A stretch of DNA of 64,000 nt. Origin: Episyrphus balteatus. Lineage: Eukaryota; Arthropoda; Insecta; Diptera; Syrphidae. Position numbers and translations under genes: made by a program. The DNA is taken from positions 153,857,718 to 153,921,717 of the forward strand of contig NC_079134.1 of assembly GCF_945859705.1 (NCBI RefSeq), read 5' to 3'. The notes beneath the pieces are model-generated. The model did not search any database and had not been told where the DNA came from. It saw only the letters and a list, made by a program, of their open reading frames with translations. Positions 33,308 to 44,740 of this stretch are shown here, in pieces (within the stretch, counting starts at the first letter, position 1; every line of letters begins with the position of its first letter).

Positions 33308-33651
33308 GGTCATAATTCTGCTTGTCAAAATTCTGTACGACAAAATTCTGTGGGGTCAAAATACTGTAATACCATAATTCTGTACGTCATTATACTGTAA
33401 ATACAAAATTCTGTACGTCAAAATACTGTATCAACAAAATACTGACATGCAAAATTCTGTTTTGTAAAATTCTGTACGGCAAAATACTGTATATCAAAAT
33501 TCTGTAAAAATGCTGTAAAAAAATATCGTTTTGATAATGTAAAAAAGTTCGCGCGCACTTTTTTACATTATCAAAACGATATTTTTTTACAGCATTTTTA
33601 CAGAATTTTGATATACAGAATTTTGATGTACAGAATTTTGAAATACAGTAT
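33308..33651 (-). repeat. Array of TACAGAATTTTGA-like units, left part
   Basis: Units of about 13-17 bp read on the minus strand as TACAGAATTTTGANN or TACAGTATTTTGANN. The array resumes at 34678 after the nested TIR element. Confidence 0.8.
33487..33618. repeat. 132-bp near-perfect palindrome
   Basis: Arms of 66 bp with a single mismatch, centred on the CGCGCG core between 33552 and 33553. Outer words are CTGTATATC and GATATACAG; each arm contains TATCGTTTTGATAATG or its complement. Part of the TACAGAATTTTGA array. Confidence 0.9.
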
Positions 33652-34676
33652 CTCAAGTAGCACAAAAGTCTAAGATACACCAAAATATTTGGTGTATTTT
33701 TTGCACTTTCGTGATATGCATTTTGAATATAAAAAATACACCATATTCTCGTATAAAATAAACTCCGGTGGTTAAAAAAATATACCGATTTTGGTGTATA
33801 AATGGCACTAGTGGTATATTAAATGATCTGTTTTTGGTGAAAATTATCCCTTTGAAATTGAAAAATACACAATAAATCTATGGATAAAATACACCATTTA
33901 AATTATTCTGATTTAAAATTTGAACCAAAGTTTATTTTTTATCTCAAACAGTTTGATGAATTCTAATTCACACCATTTCTTATGAAATAAATGAAAATGA
34001 ATTTTTATTCACTTTCATAATATTGCCATAAGAAACCAATGGTTAAATATGATTTTGTTTGCCAAATTTTAAAACGAAACACATTCTATCTACTAATTTT
34101 AGATGCTACCCCCTCTAAAAATCGAGCGCCTCAAAAATGTCAGTGAATTAATGATTTTTTTTCGATTTTAAGAATCCATTTTTCAAAAATTATAATTTTT
34201 GTGTTGTTTTACATTTTTTTAAGAAAAGTTATTTTATAATGAATCGAAAAAACTAAGAATGCGGGACTATTAGGTCGATAAATATACTATTTTAATAAAA
34301 TAATTAATCGCTGTCTTCTATTTTTAAATGGCGTCCATTGAAAAATATGGCGTCTCCCACATATGCATTTTGGTGAATTTTATGTCCACAGGGTGTGCTT
34401 CCTACACCAAACAGAGTGTACAAAATAAACCGTTTTGGTTGATTTCAGAATCAAATAATTTTATGCACCATTAATGGTATATTATAAAAACAACTGAATA
34501 TCGGTGTATTTTTTGCACGGAATCTTAAAAAAATGTTGAAATTTTGTACAGAAAAGACAGTGGTATAATTTTTATACCACTAATTTTAAGAAATACACCA
34601 TATTTTTTCAATTTTCTCAATTTTACACCAAAATTAATGAATTTACACCAATTTATACACAAGTGTGCTACTTGAG
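33652..34676. mobile_element. Nested TIR element, 1025 bp (CTCAAGTAGCAC ends)
   Basis: Ends CTCAAGTAGCAC and GTGCTACTTGAG. Removing it and one AT restores an array unit ACAGTATTTTGACC, so a 2-bp AT duplication fits. The interior is rich in ACACCA...TGGTGTA words in both orientations (for example TACACCAAAATATTTGGTGT at its left end). No open frame of note. Confidence 0.75.
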
Positions 34677-34830
34677 ATTTTGACCAACCAGAATTTTGCT
34701 ATACAGAATTTTGACTTTCAGAATTTTGTTCCTACAGCATTTTGCACATACAGAATTTTGACATACAGTATTTTGGCATACAGTATTTTGAATACAGAAT
34801 TTTGCAACATACAGAATTTCGACCCCAACC
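34677..34830 (+). repeat. Array of TACAGAATTTTGA-like units, right part
   Basis: Continues the unit type of 33308-33651 in inverted orientation (TACAGAATTTTGACATACAG, TACAGTATTTTGGCATACAG). Confidence 0.8.
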
Positions 34831-34845
34831 CATATTTGAGGTCTA

Positions 34846-35208
34846 AAAATCGAGAAAATCTTTAAAAATTCGTTTTTTGTTCTTAATTTTGTAACAAATT
34901 GAAAAATTATAATAATCAAACGCGCAAGACAAATACTCTTGTAGGAAATAGATTGTTCCACAAAAAATGTCTTATTAACTTTTTTCATTAATCTAACCAT
35001 TCGAAAGATATTCGAGGTCAAATTTTAAAAAAATTATAAAAACATTTATTTACTTTTAAAAATTTTCTTATTCACTGAAAATTCTTTATTTTCAAATTCG
35101 CATTATATTGTTATAAGGGCGTTTGATTATTATAATTTTTCAATTTGTTACAAAATTAAGAACAAAAAACGAATTTTTAAAGATTTTCTCGATTTTTAGA
35201 CTTCAAAT
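34846..35208. repeat. Inverted repeat within the hAT-like element
   Basis: 34846-34925 (AAAATCGAGAAAATCTTT to AATAATCAAACGC) is inverted at 35122-35208, loop about 195 bp. Confidence 0.75.
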
Positions 35209-35530
35209 ATCTATTAAATAAACGAAAAAATTGTACAAGGTCTTTTTTGTAGAGCGTTCAATTTCCCACAAGAATATATAAGGAAATTTGCTAAAAAGTC
35301 GATTTAAAAAAAAATAATTTTTTTTAGTAAAAGCTTGATGTAAAAATGGAAAATTGCGAAGCGGATTACCTTCCCATTAATATAAAGAGTTCATATTTGG
35401 TGTGTATATTCTAGTGGTGTCTAGCAATCGATTTTTTGGAATACCAAATCAAAAAAAAAGAATTTCGATTTTTTTGACCCACCCTAATAAATATATTTTA
35501 AAGACAAAATAGGTTTTTTTATTTTATTTT

Positions 35531-35792
35531 CATATCGCTTATTTACTTGAACACTGTCATAACTTAAAAAAAAAACTGTTTTTTAGGGAACGAGTTTTAA
35601 ATTTAGTATCGATCTATTTTTATATGCAAAAAAGTTAGTATCTAAAACTAGTGCTCCTTCTCCGTCAGTTTTTAAAGTTAAGAAATGACTTTCTGCAGGG
35701 TTAAAGATTACTTTATTCCAATAACTCTTGCATTAATAACTCAAAATCGTGATTTTTGAGTTATGACAGTATTCAAGTAAATGAGCGATATG
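35531..35792. mobile_element. Small MITE, 262 bp
   Basis: CATATCGCTTATTTACTTGA at the left is inverted at the right (TCAAGTAAATGAGCGATATG), and matching continues through CTGTCATAACT / GAGTTATGACAG. About 38-bp arms. Confidence 0.7.
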
Positions 35793-36043
35793 TAGGTATA
35801 ACGGCGATATATAAAACTGATAAAAATTAAAAAAAAAAATATATTATAATTAATTATTAAAAATTGGTTTTCTTTTGGACTTTTTTCAAGCAAAATCAAA
35901 AAATCTACAAGAAAATAATAAAAATTGGAAGAAAAGTGGGTTTCGTCTTAAACGACAGCGAAAACTTTTCAATACCTACCTTTTTTATGCTAGCTTTAAT
36001 TTAACTTTTATGTTTTTAAGTCGCAAAATTTTCACAAAACATT

Positions 36044-37579
36044 GGGTGATATGCATAAAAAATAGTAAATGCTTTTACTAGAGAATTTTCAAGTATATAC
36101 TATTTTTGATATGCATAAAAATCAAGTAAATGCTGAAAATTAAGTATTTACTATCAGTCATAGTAACTACTTTTTTGGATGAACTTTTTCAGCAAATACT
36201 TTATTCCATATGCATAAAAACTAGTAAGTACTTTTTTCTTTAGGAATTACTAGATTTTTTCAAGGTTACAAAATACCAACTTGTAAAATTGATAGTATAT
36301 ACTTTTTTGTTTTAAAACCGCAATTATGAAGCCATGAAACTTATGAATAGCAGTCTTGAGTCATATTTTGACGCAATATTTTCATGGTATTTCTTAAAAA
36401 TGGATGGTTGTTAATATTTGTCGAAATGGCAGAATTTTTATGTATCAATTACCAAAAAGTTTAGAATGATCGATTATGGGGCTCAGAGTTAAATTTAAGA
36501 AAACTTTATCAATAAGTCATTATTGTAAATGAGTAGTAATTTTTTTTTTCAATAAGTTTTTATTTTAAGTAATGTCAAGTTTCAAAACTGTTGAGATAAT
36601 TTCAATTCTGAATCATATTTGAATTGCCAACAGCATATTAACTTTACTAGCCATGAATAATATATTTTAAGGAATTCGCAATGAAAAAAAAAATGCAAAA
36701 CTGTGTCGCACGTACTTGCTCTTATGTCAAAAGTTGCTTGAAATATTAAAGCTTTGTACAAATTCATAAAAGATTATTTTTAAAAAATATAAATAAAAAC
36801 TTTAAAATAATATAAAATTTGGTTTAAAGTTAAATAACGTTTTTTTTTAATGGGAAATACCGTTAATTACGGTCCATATTTTCAATATTAAATTTTTTAA
36901 AGAAAATCGTTAGAGCCATCATGTAATATCTGATTGTTATCTCAAGTTAAATTTTTTATGCTGCTGTTAAGTTCACTTTTGACTCACAAAAAAAGCACGA
37001 GCAGATGTTCACATCACAAACTCAAATTAAAGAAACAGTAAAAATTTTTATTGGATTACACGGTAAAACTTTCAGAACAATTTATTTGTAAGCCCTAGTA
37101 CGTTGCTAAAGCTAAACGAAATTTGTCTAGGTCTCCAAAGTCAAAAAACTCTTTTTAACAAGTACCTAAAATGACATGAACAATTAAATGCTAGTGACAA
37201 ATGATTTTAATTTTTTCAAATGTGCGGGCATAGCTAAGAATTTCGTTGCCTAAGCTCAAAATAATTTTTCGTTCAATTTAGTTGTGCTTTTTTTTATAAG
37301 AAAATTTTCGTATCGCTTCAGCAACACACGTACCAGGCTTAAATTCGAAACGAATACCAATCATCTAAAAAAAAAGTATTTACTATCATTTTTTGGTGAA
37401 TTCTAGTATTTACTTGGATGAATTTAGTATCTACTTAAAGTATTTGCCTCCTAGCAGGTACTTTTTTTTATGCATACGAAATTAAGTAAATACTATGAGT
37501 TTTACCTTTTACTAGAATTTATAGTATTTACTTTCACCTTTTACTTTAAGTAAGTACTACTTTTTTATGCATATCACCC
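36044..37579. mobile_element. TIR element, 1.54 kb (GGGTGATATGCATAAAAAA ends)
   Basis: Left GGGTGATATGCATAAAAAA, right TTTTTTATGCATATCACCC, flanked by ATT on both sides (36041-36043, 37580-37582), a possible 3-bp target duplication. Subterminal regions carry many copies of AGTAAATACT / AGTATTTACT words. A Helentron-like 5' fragment (36691-36930) is inside. The element split a repeat whose intact form is at about 23800-23960. Confidence 0.8.
36691..36930 (+). mobile_element. Helentron-like 5' fragment nested in the TIR element
   Basis: AAATGCAAAACTGTGTCGCACG, ACTTGCTCTTATGTCAAAAG, then AAAATCGTTAGAGCC. No 3' end found, so it is truncated. Confidence 0.65.
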
Positions 37580-37582
37580 ATT

Positions 37583-37833
37583 GTATGGTCAAATAGCCAA
37601 AATTGTGAGAAATTCGACGCATATCAAATAAAAATATTTTATGCACACATTTTGCAGTGATTTTTTTTAAATGCCGAAAAATTTCTTATTTGAAATAACA
37701 AATATTTTTAATGCTAAATTTTATTCAGTTGCAACTAATATATTCGTGGTAGAAGTGAAACTTAAAAAATCATTTTTCTTGAAAAAAAAATCGAAAAAAT
37801 CTCACTTTTTTATTCCATCACATTTAAATCCAT
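37583..37833. repeat. Second copy of the 23810-23960 repeat, then AT-rich spacer
   Basis: TGTATGGTCAAATAGCCAAAATTG and the following ATGCACACATTTTG match 23817-23890. The rest is AT-rich without features. Confidence 0.6.
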
Positions 37834-38502
37834 TTTTACTTGCTCTATAGGGCAAGTATTGGTTTCGTGTCAAACAAAAATTTCGAGGTTTTAATCAAAA
37901 CTAACATTACGATAGTCGAGAAGTCCAAAAAAGTGAGTTTCGTCATGACGTCCGTCGCGTCGGTCTGTGCGTCCGTGCGTCCATCTGTACAAGTAGCTGC
38001 AGCCTAAACGGCTCTGCAGATTTTCATGAAATTTGGTACAGATAGTTTTTTTGTAATTTCCAAGGTTTGTTTTTTTTTATGTTTTTTTAATATCTCGTCT
38101 AGAACGTATACCTCCCATACAAACTTTTAGAGGTAGTGCAGTTTTCTCGAAAACGGCTCTAACGATTTTGATTAAATTTGACACAAGTAATGCTGTACGT
38201 ATATCTAATATAACTGCGTTTTTAGTTTTTCACAAAAATTTCGGAGAACGGAAATATGGCGTTGCCGTTTTATGCCAAAATTGATAGGTATATTTTTTAG
38301 TTAATGTCGTATATTTCACCAAAGACTAAGCCAATTTTATTCAAAATTTTCAGACAGATATTTCTCGTCATTTTGAAGTGTAAAATGTAAAAAAAAATTG
38401 TAAAAAAGTTTTTGAAAAAAAAAATTAAAATGGAATTTTTTTACTTTTATTTTTTTTTTTTTTTTTTGTTCAAAATTTAGGGAAAATCTTTAATTTCCAA
38501 TA

Positions 38503-39590
38503 TAGCTCAGGGCAATTAGTCAAAATATGGGCATGAAATCGCATTTTTCGCGGGTTAAATAACGTAAGTTTTCCAATTAACGTGAATGGGTTAAATTTAT
38601 ACTATTTAAAATTATAAATATACAAGCTGATGCTCTTTTATTTTTCCTAAATTTGGACACCTCAATCTTTGCTATGGGGTTAATAGAACTCACGATATAA
38701 GCTTTTTTAACTAACCATATCAGGCTTTTCAATTCAAATAAACAAACAAAAATCGAAACAAAAAAGCCTCTAAAACATAATCGTATAAACGGCTTATATC
38801 TTGAGTACTATTGGTCACATCCTCAAGATTGGGGTGTCTAGATTTAGGAAAAATAAAAGAGCATCAGCTTGTATATTTATAATTTTAAATAGTATAAATT
38901 TAACCCATTCACGTTAATTGGAAAACTTACGTTATTTAACCCCCCAAAAACCGTATAAAGCACAAAGTTAGAGTTGTCAGACCTTTGAAATCGACATTAA
39001 CACGCGTATGGCTGCAAAACTGCGTACTTGTATTTTGGTTAAACCTCTACTCCCAAAATATTCTCGGCCTACTAGCAAAAAACTAGCTTTTTTCTCACTT
39101 TCGACTAGTACATGGAGAGTTTCGGAGTTGGATTACTTCTACAATACGATGGTTAGAATGACGATTGTGGGCTCATTTTATAGGTAATTATAAGTACTAT
39201 AATTCATTCTTGAAGAATTATCCAAACAAATCAAAAGTTAGTCAGATATATGAACAAATGTCATTTTGTCCCAACATTGCGATACAAACCCGCACTTTGA
39301 CCAACTGTAAAATTTTATTTAATCAACTCACGGAATTGTTTTGTATATCATTTTTTAGATAATTTTATTGTTGATAAGTCTTACCTTTGTCATTTTTTGT
39401 TAAAATGAATAACAATGGAGCTATTCAATAAAAACGATACCAATCTCTTTTCCAAGATGGCGGCTGTTCCCAACCTCCAATTTTCCCAACAAATTGACTT
39501 TTATGATTAGGACAACCACCCGAACACATTCCATGAAAAAAATTTTGTCCCGCGAAAAATGCGATTTAAATTACTAATTTCCCTGGGCTA
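38503..39590. mobile_element. TIR element, 1088 bp, nested in copy C, ATA target duplication
   Basis: Ends TAGCTCAGGGCAATTAG and, inverted, TAGCCCAGGGAAATTAG. ATA flanks both sides. Removing the element and one ATA gives CCAATAGTTATTTAAG, which matches uninterrupted family members (CCAATAGATATTTAAG in the 63507-63952 copy). CGCATTTTTCGCGGG follows each terminal repeat. Contains an internal foldback. The 65-codon frame at 39165 is unrecognised. Confidence 0.85.
38553..38942. repeat. Internal foldback, ~180-bp arms
   Basis: GTTAAATAACGTAAGTTTTC on the left is matched by GAAAACTTACGTTATTTAAC on the right. Arms extend through GCTGATGCTCTTTTATTTTT to near 38740 and 38770. Confidence 0.85.
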
Positions 39591-39709
39591 ATAGTTATTT
39601 AAGATATCGATACTTTGATCTACAAGAACAAGTACGTGCGGCCCTAGTCGTGCATTTCATTTTATATGACCAAAATTATAATACATTTTATATCATCTGA
39701 AATCTCTTT

Positions 39710-40070
39710 CACCTTTTTTTGACGTTTAAATCATATTTCTACTATACCTAAAAAAAAGTAAGAATTTTTTAAAGCTAATCATTTCGAAATTTCCAACTGA
39801 AATTAAAGTACTTCGTAAACTGGTGGATAGTCTAGTCATCGGCAACAGATCTCCACAGGTGTTTTTCAAGTTTTTTAATCTTATATTCTGTAACTTGTAG
39901 AGTACGTACCGCTATGTATGATATATCAAATGAAAGGTAATATTATCAGCATGCGTATTAAAGTTCAATCAAATTTGTATGTGGTCTAGATCAAAAGATA
40001 TAACGTTTCTAGAAAAAGAACATCTTTTTTCTTTTAATTCATATTCTTACAATCCTGCACACGATCGAGG
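39710..40070 (-). repeat. R1 dispersed family fragment (inverted)
   Basis: AACAGATCTCCACAGGTGTT, GATATATCAAATGAAAGGTA and TAGATCAAAAGATATAACG match the copies at 42991-44740 and 47131-48500. Confidence 0.65.
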
Positions 40071-42990
40071 TGTATTGTGTTGTTATATTATTTTTGTTTT
40101 GTTTTATTGCTCATATAACTAAAAATTGTGACCCTTTCTCACTCTCTTTTGCTTAATAAATAGAAATGTCTTGCTTTTTTTATTTTTTTTTGTTTCAAAG
40201 TCCTTTGGTGCGGTTGATACCTACTACCCTCTGATATCAATTTACCTATTGTTTTAAATTATTTCTTTTTCAAAGGTTAAAAGCAATTTTTAAGACTGTT
40301 TGACATTATGTTCTTTATTGCATGCAAATAAACAAAAAAAAAAAGCCTTAAGCATTTATGAATACATTCATTAGTCTCGCTTCAGTTAGTAGGTACCTAC
40401 AGAGATTTTTGTGCAAATAAAGACTTTGTCGCAATATTTATTCTTACCTTTATGTCAACAATTGTTATGTTTATTTGTGCTGGAAGCAATATTTTATTAA
40501 TTTGCTGTTTTAATTTACTCAAAGCAAGTGGTTTCAATTTTAAGGTTTTTGTTTTCAATGCTTTGATTAATAAATGGGCGGAAATTTCCTGCGATGATGT
40601 CTTATACTTTTGTTGACGCCTTCAAACTCAAACGGTTTGATTTTTGAAATTCTGAGAATTTTTTGTGAAGGATTTCAAAAACCGAGTTAAATGATAAAAA
40701 AGGCGGAAGGCTTCAAGTTTTGAAAGAGGTCATAATGGTCAAATTTTTTTTCAGGCTGAACCCAAGAGTAGACTGGGAGTGATAAAAAAAGTTTCTGCAC
40801 CCCAACAGACATATGAATTGAAGTTCTGTAGGCCAAATACTTTCTTTCTTCTTCAGTCCCGCATTATAACACAGAATCAACTCAGCCAGGATGCATAAAT
40901 AAAATTCGATGTCGTCGTCTTCGTATTTGTATTCATAGTCGTAGTTATCATCATCGTTGTCGTCAGCAATGGGCTACTATAACTACCAACTTGAACCTAT
41001 AGAACTACCACCACATTTCTAGACTACGAACGTAACTATGCAATGTACTTTTGTTTCGTTGACAGAAGGGAAAAGTTTTTAAATTGTCTTGCAGATGTGA
41101 CAGTAGCTAACTGAAACGCTCCTCTGTTGTTGCACTCTCTTCTTTAACCATATTGTACCAGTACAAACCTCCCTTTCCAATTCCAAGCGAGCTTAAAGAG
41201 GAAAATGAAGGCTGTTTTCCCTATTTCGCAAAGGTATTTGACGAGTCGAGGTCAAGACGGGGTGTAAGAGAGGTGTTTGGTTGAGGAGGAGGATTGGAAT
41301 TAAGGGAAAACGTACGAAGAACTTCAGCTGCTGGCTGTGCTGTGTGCGGTTTTAAGAGCTCTTTAAAATAGTTTTGAAGTTTACCAACTCTGGTGGTTGG
41401 TTGGATGCGCTCTATACAATATGGCAGTCATCATACACACACACATACAAAACATGTCTTTTGCTCGTTTACGTTCCAAAAAAGGTTAGCCACATTAATG
41501 TGGTTGGTTGCGAAGGCCTTGGCTTTGGTGAATATACACACAGAGTTAAGCTCATTCTAATGATGCCACATATTCAACAAACAGTATGTTAGTAATCTTC
41601 TCCCAGTACCTACAATATGTTTTAACACACTGACTCTGTGTGTGCGGTAATTGAAAATTGTAACAAAGACAGAGACAAATACTCACTCGGTGGTGGTGGG
41701 CTTATAGAATTATAGAATATTTGAAATGTATTTGATGATATGGCGGTTTTTGTGTGTTGAGACTTTTTAGGATAGTGGTTTGGATTTTCTTTTTTGAAGA
41801 AAGTTAATGATTTTGAATGAACGGATGTTAAGACGATGTGGTCATGATAATCAACTAAGTAGGAAGGCATCTACATAAATATTGATCAATGTTCAAATGT
41901 ATGTATTGAACCGTTTGAGGAAATAAAATTTAATTTGAAGAAAATAATTTTCACCACAAAACAATCCAGCCGTTATCAAACATGGTTCATGATAACTTAA
42001 TGAAATTTGCTAATTTAAGCAGATTAGTTAAAGTTCATTGAAGTAGAATTAAGCATTTTGGATGTGTTTGTTTTCAAAACCGTTGAAAATATTATAAATT
42101 GCTGTAATTTTATGGCTGCTTAGTTTGAGCCCTAATATTCAGCTTTATTTTTTTTTTGTGTCAGCAAAGGGATTATTATTTACGTAATCAGTAATCATTA
42201 TGGCTGTTGTTCAGTTCTTTGTAAATTATCAAAAAGGTTAAGGGTTTTTCACTAATAATTGATTGTTGATTACTTTAAAATACTAAAAAAGTACGTATAC
42301 ACCACAGTGAACGAATACTTTTTACTTTTTTACTGTTGTACATCAATTTGTAAAAGCTAACATTTATTTTAATCAACGACGCGGTATTAGTAGATAATAG
42401 CCTTTAGAGCTTGTAGTTCGCAACTGATCAATAAATCAAAAATCAAGAAAATGATAATCTAAGGAAAATGTAGCTCCCTCAATCGGCCAAAAGCTAAATA
42501 TTGCAAAAATAATTCAAAAATCGGTCTTACGAAATATCTTTGGGTAACACATGTTTTGGTATGGTGATGATATTCCAAATTGAAGAAAAGTTGGTGGTCA
42601 GTTGCTTAATTAATTAAAGAAACTAAGACAAAAGTCCTATGTTTTAAGGTTCGTTAAGGTTTTAAGTCCATGTTGTGGATATTTTGTTTATTTCTTCAGA
42701 GTTGATTAGTTTATTACAAAATCAACATTTTGGTAAAAAGATTTTCCTCTAAACCAATAAAATGAAATTTTATTTAAGTATTCCGGTGAGCGAGTAAAAC
42801 TTATTCAAAATGTAAAAAGAATTTTTGAAAATTCTGTTGAAATTTTATCAACACTGAAATTCATTGATTGACAATGCACCAAATCTCAGAGAGGACAATT
42901 CAACAACTAAGTATGAAAATTTCACTCAAGTTTAATTTTCCAAAAAAAAAAAAATTTTTAAAAACCACAATTTGCTTACAAAAAATAAAA
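40071..42990. other. Probable single-copy intergenic or intronic DNA
   Basis: No gene supported. 40890-41640 has a more balanced composition (CGTCGTCTTCGTATTTG and similar), but open frames of 72-82 codons carry no recognisable domain. GTACGTATACACCACAGTGA at 42291 is the inverted copy of a motif at 27291 and 31171. Confidence 0.4.
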
Positions 42991-44740
42991 AGAGGTTGTC
43001 TGTAAAGCCGGTTTACAGACGATGATTTTACGTGATAACGTCGTTAGAAAACAGGTTGGGTGCTTATGTTTAAAATGAGTCAATTGAAGCGTTTATTTAT
43101 TTCAAACAATCATAATTTACAAGAAAAAGCTAAAAAAAATACCTTTTTTATTTTCTCATTATATTAATTTTTTTTTTATTTTAAAAGCTTACAAAAAAAT
43201 TATACCTTTTAAAAGCCAAGTATTTCTTCTAAAGAATAAAACCATTTTTAAATTTTTACAATGTGTAAAAAATATTAAAATAATTTATTAAAAACAATCA
43301 TTTCTTATGAAAAAAGTGAAAAAATCATTTCCATCACCCAAAAATTCATTTTTTTAATATAACAACCTATAATAAATTTTATACCACCTGAAAGCTTATT
43401 GCTTCAGCTCAAAATATATATATCGATCATGTCTATTAGGCATCTACAAAAAGAGCTAGAAATTTTTGAACTCGATCAATTTTCATCAAAAAAGCAAAAA
43501 AAAAAAAATTTATAATTTTATGTTCTCACGCTATTGAATCATTTTTTTTTTTTGACAACCTATAAAAATTTTACTTCATGTAAAAGTTTATAATTTCACC
43601 TTTCATATGACGTTTCAATCTTATTTCTGCGATGCCTAGAAAAAAAGTTAGAATTTTTTAAACCCAACCATGTCGAAATTAAAAACTGAGATTACGGTAC
43701 TTCCCACACTGGTGGCTGTTCATGATCAACAGATCTCCACAGGTGTTTTGAGGTATTTCGCAAGTTTTTTAATTTAACATTGTGCAGCTTTTAGTCAATG
43801 TACAGTTTTGTGTGATATATCAAATGATAGGTAATATCAACAGGTTGCTCAGTAAAGTTTAATCAAATTTGTATCTGCTCTAGATCAAAAAATATAACGT
43901 GTTTAAAAATAAAACTTTATTTTACCGTTATCTCAAAATTGTGACCTTAAAATTGATTGAAATTTTGCACAGATATAGTCATGTCATGTCTATTATCTAT
44001 CTACTATATAAATTTCATTCATTAATCTGTTGAAGGAAAAAAGATAAAAATAAAAAAACAATTTTTTGCCCATGTATGCTCACGATCATAGACTATATGG
44101 TCTTTAAGTTTGAGGTTATTTGAACGCTACGAAAAATTTAAAAAAGTAAAACTCACCCAAAAATAAACCCAAAATAAGTAGGTGTTTTTTCAAAAATTCA
44201 TATTTCGAAACGCAGAGACTTAAAAAAAATGCGGATTAGACCCCTAACGTTTTTTTTTTATTATCTTTCGAATGACGTTTTTTAAATTGTCAAAAAAAAT
44301 TTCCCCTACTTATAATCACTACTTTGTCAAAGGTCTACCTCATGTTTAAGTTCTAGAAAGCCAATAATAGAATGGTTTCGAAATTTTTTAGAATTTTTTC
44401 AATACCATTTTCAGTCTTGCAATAAATTTATCTATTGATTAAAAAAATTCAACTCTTTACATTGTCGCGTTTAGAAAATAGCCAATTTTTTGAAATTTTG
44501 TTTTACCCCTATTTACCCTATTAAAAGATGGAATTTTTTTAAATCCTTCAAATGTATTTAACTTTAGGTTATTATCTTTCAAAGAAGCTATACAATATAT
44601 CTCTAATAGTTTATTTTTAATTTTGAATTAAAATTTTTTCCGCACTGCTAAAAATTTCAAGTTGAACATTAGAAAATGGCGTCACTTTTTCGTGGTGGCT
44701 GCCATGGTTCATCGATTGATAAGACGTTATCACGTCAAAA
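42991..44740 (-). repeat. R1 dispersed family, longest copy (inverted)
   Basis: From AGAGGTTGTCTGTAAAGCCG and ACGTGATAACGTCGTTAG at the left to GATAAGACGTTATCACGTC at the right. It keeps the segment around AACAGATCTCCACAGGTG to TAGATCAAAAAATATAACG that is deleted from 22177-23732. Confidence 0.75.

Larger units (their letters stand above)
33008..35486. mobile_element. hAT-like element with 8-bp target duplication ATAAATAT, containing nested insertions
   Basis: Ends TAGGGTGGGT and ACCCACCCTA (35486 side GACCCACCCTA). The same 8 bp, ATAAATAT, lies immediately outside both ends (33000-33007 and 35487-35494), as expected for hAT. The outer arms are about 290-320 bp and closely inverted (CGATTGCTAGACACCTCTAG left, CTAGTGGTGTCTAGCAATCG right). 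Inside are an array of TACAGAATTTTGA units, a 132-bp palindrome, a 1-kb TIR element and a further inverted pair (34846-34925 with 35122-35208). No transposase. Confidence 0.85.
37834..39656 (-). mobile_element. Helentron-like element, copy C (inverted), interrupted by a TIR element
   Basis: On the minus strand the 5' signature TGCACGACTAGGGCCGCACG is at the 39656 end and the 3' hairpin ACTTGCCCTATAGAGCAAGT near 37838-37857. The (GTCY) region (GTCCGTCGCGTCGGTCTGTG) is at 37948-37988. The TIR element 38503-39590 interrupts it. Confidence 0.8.
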
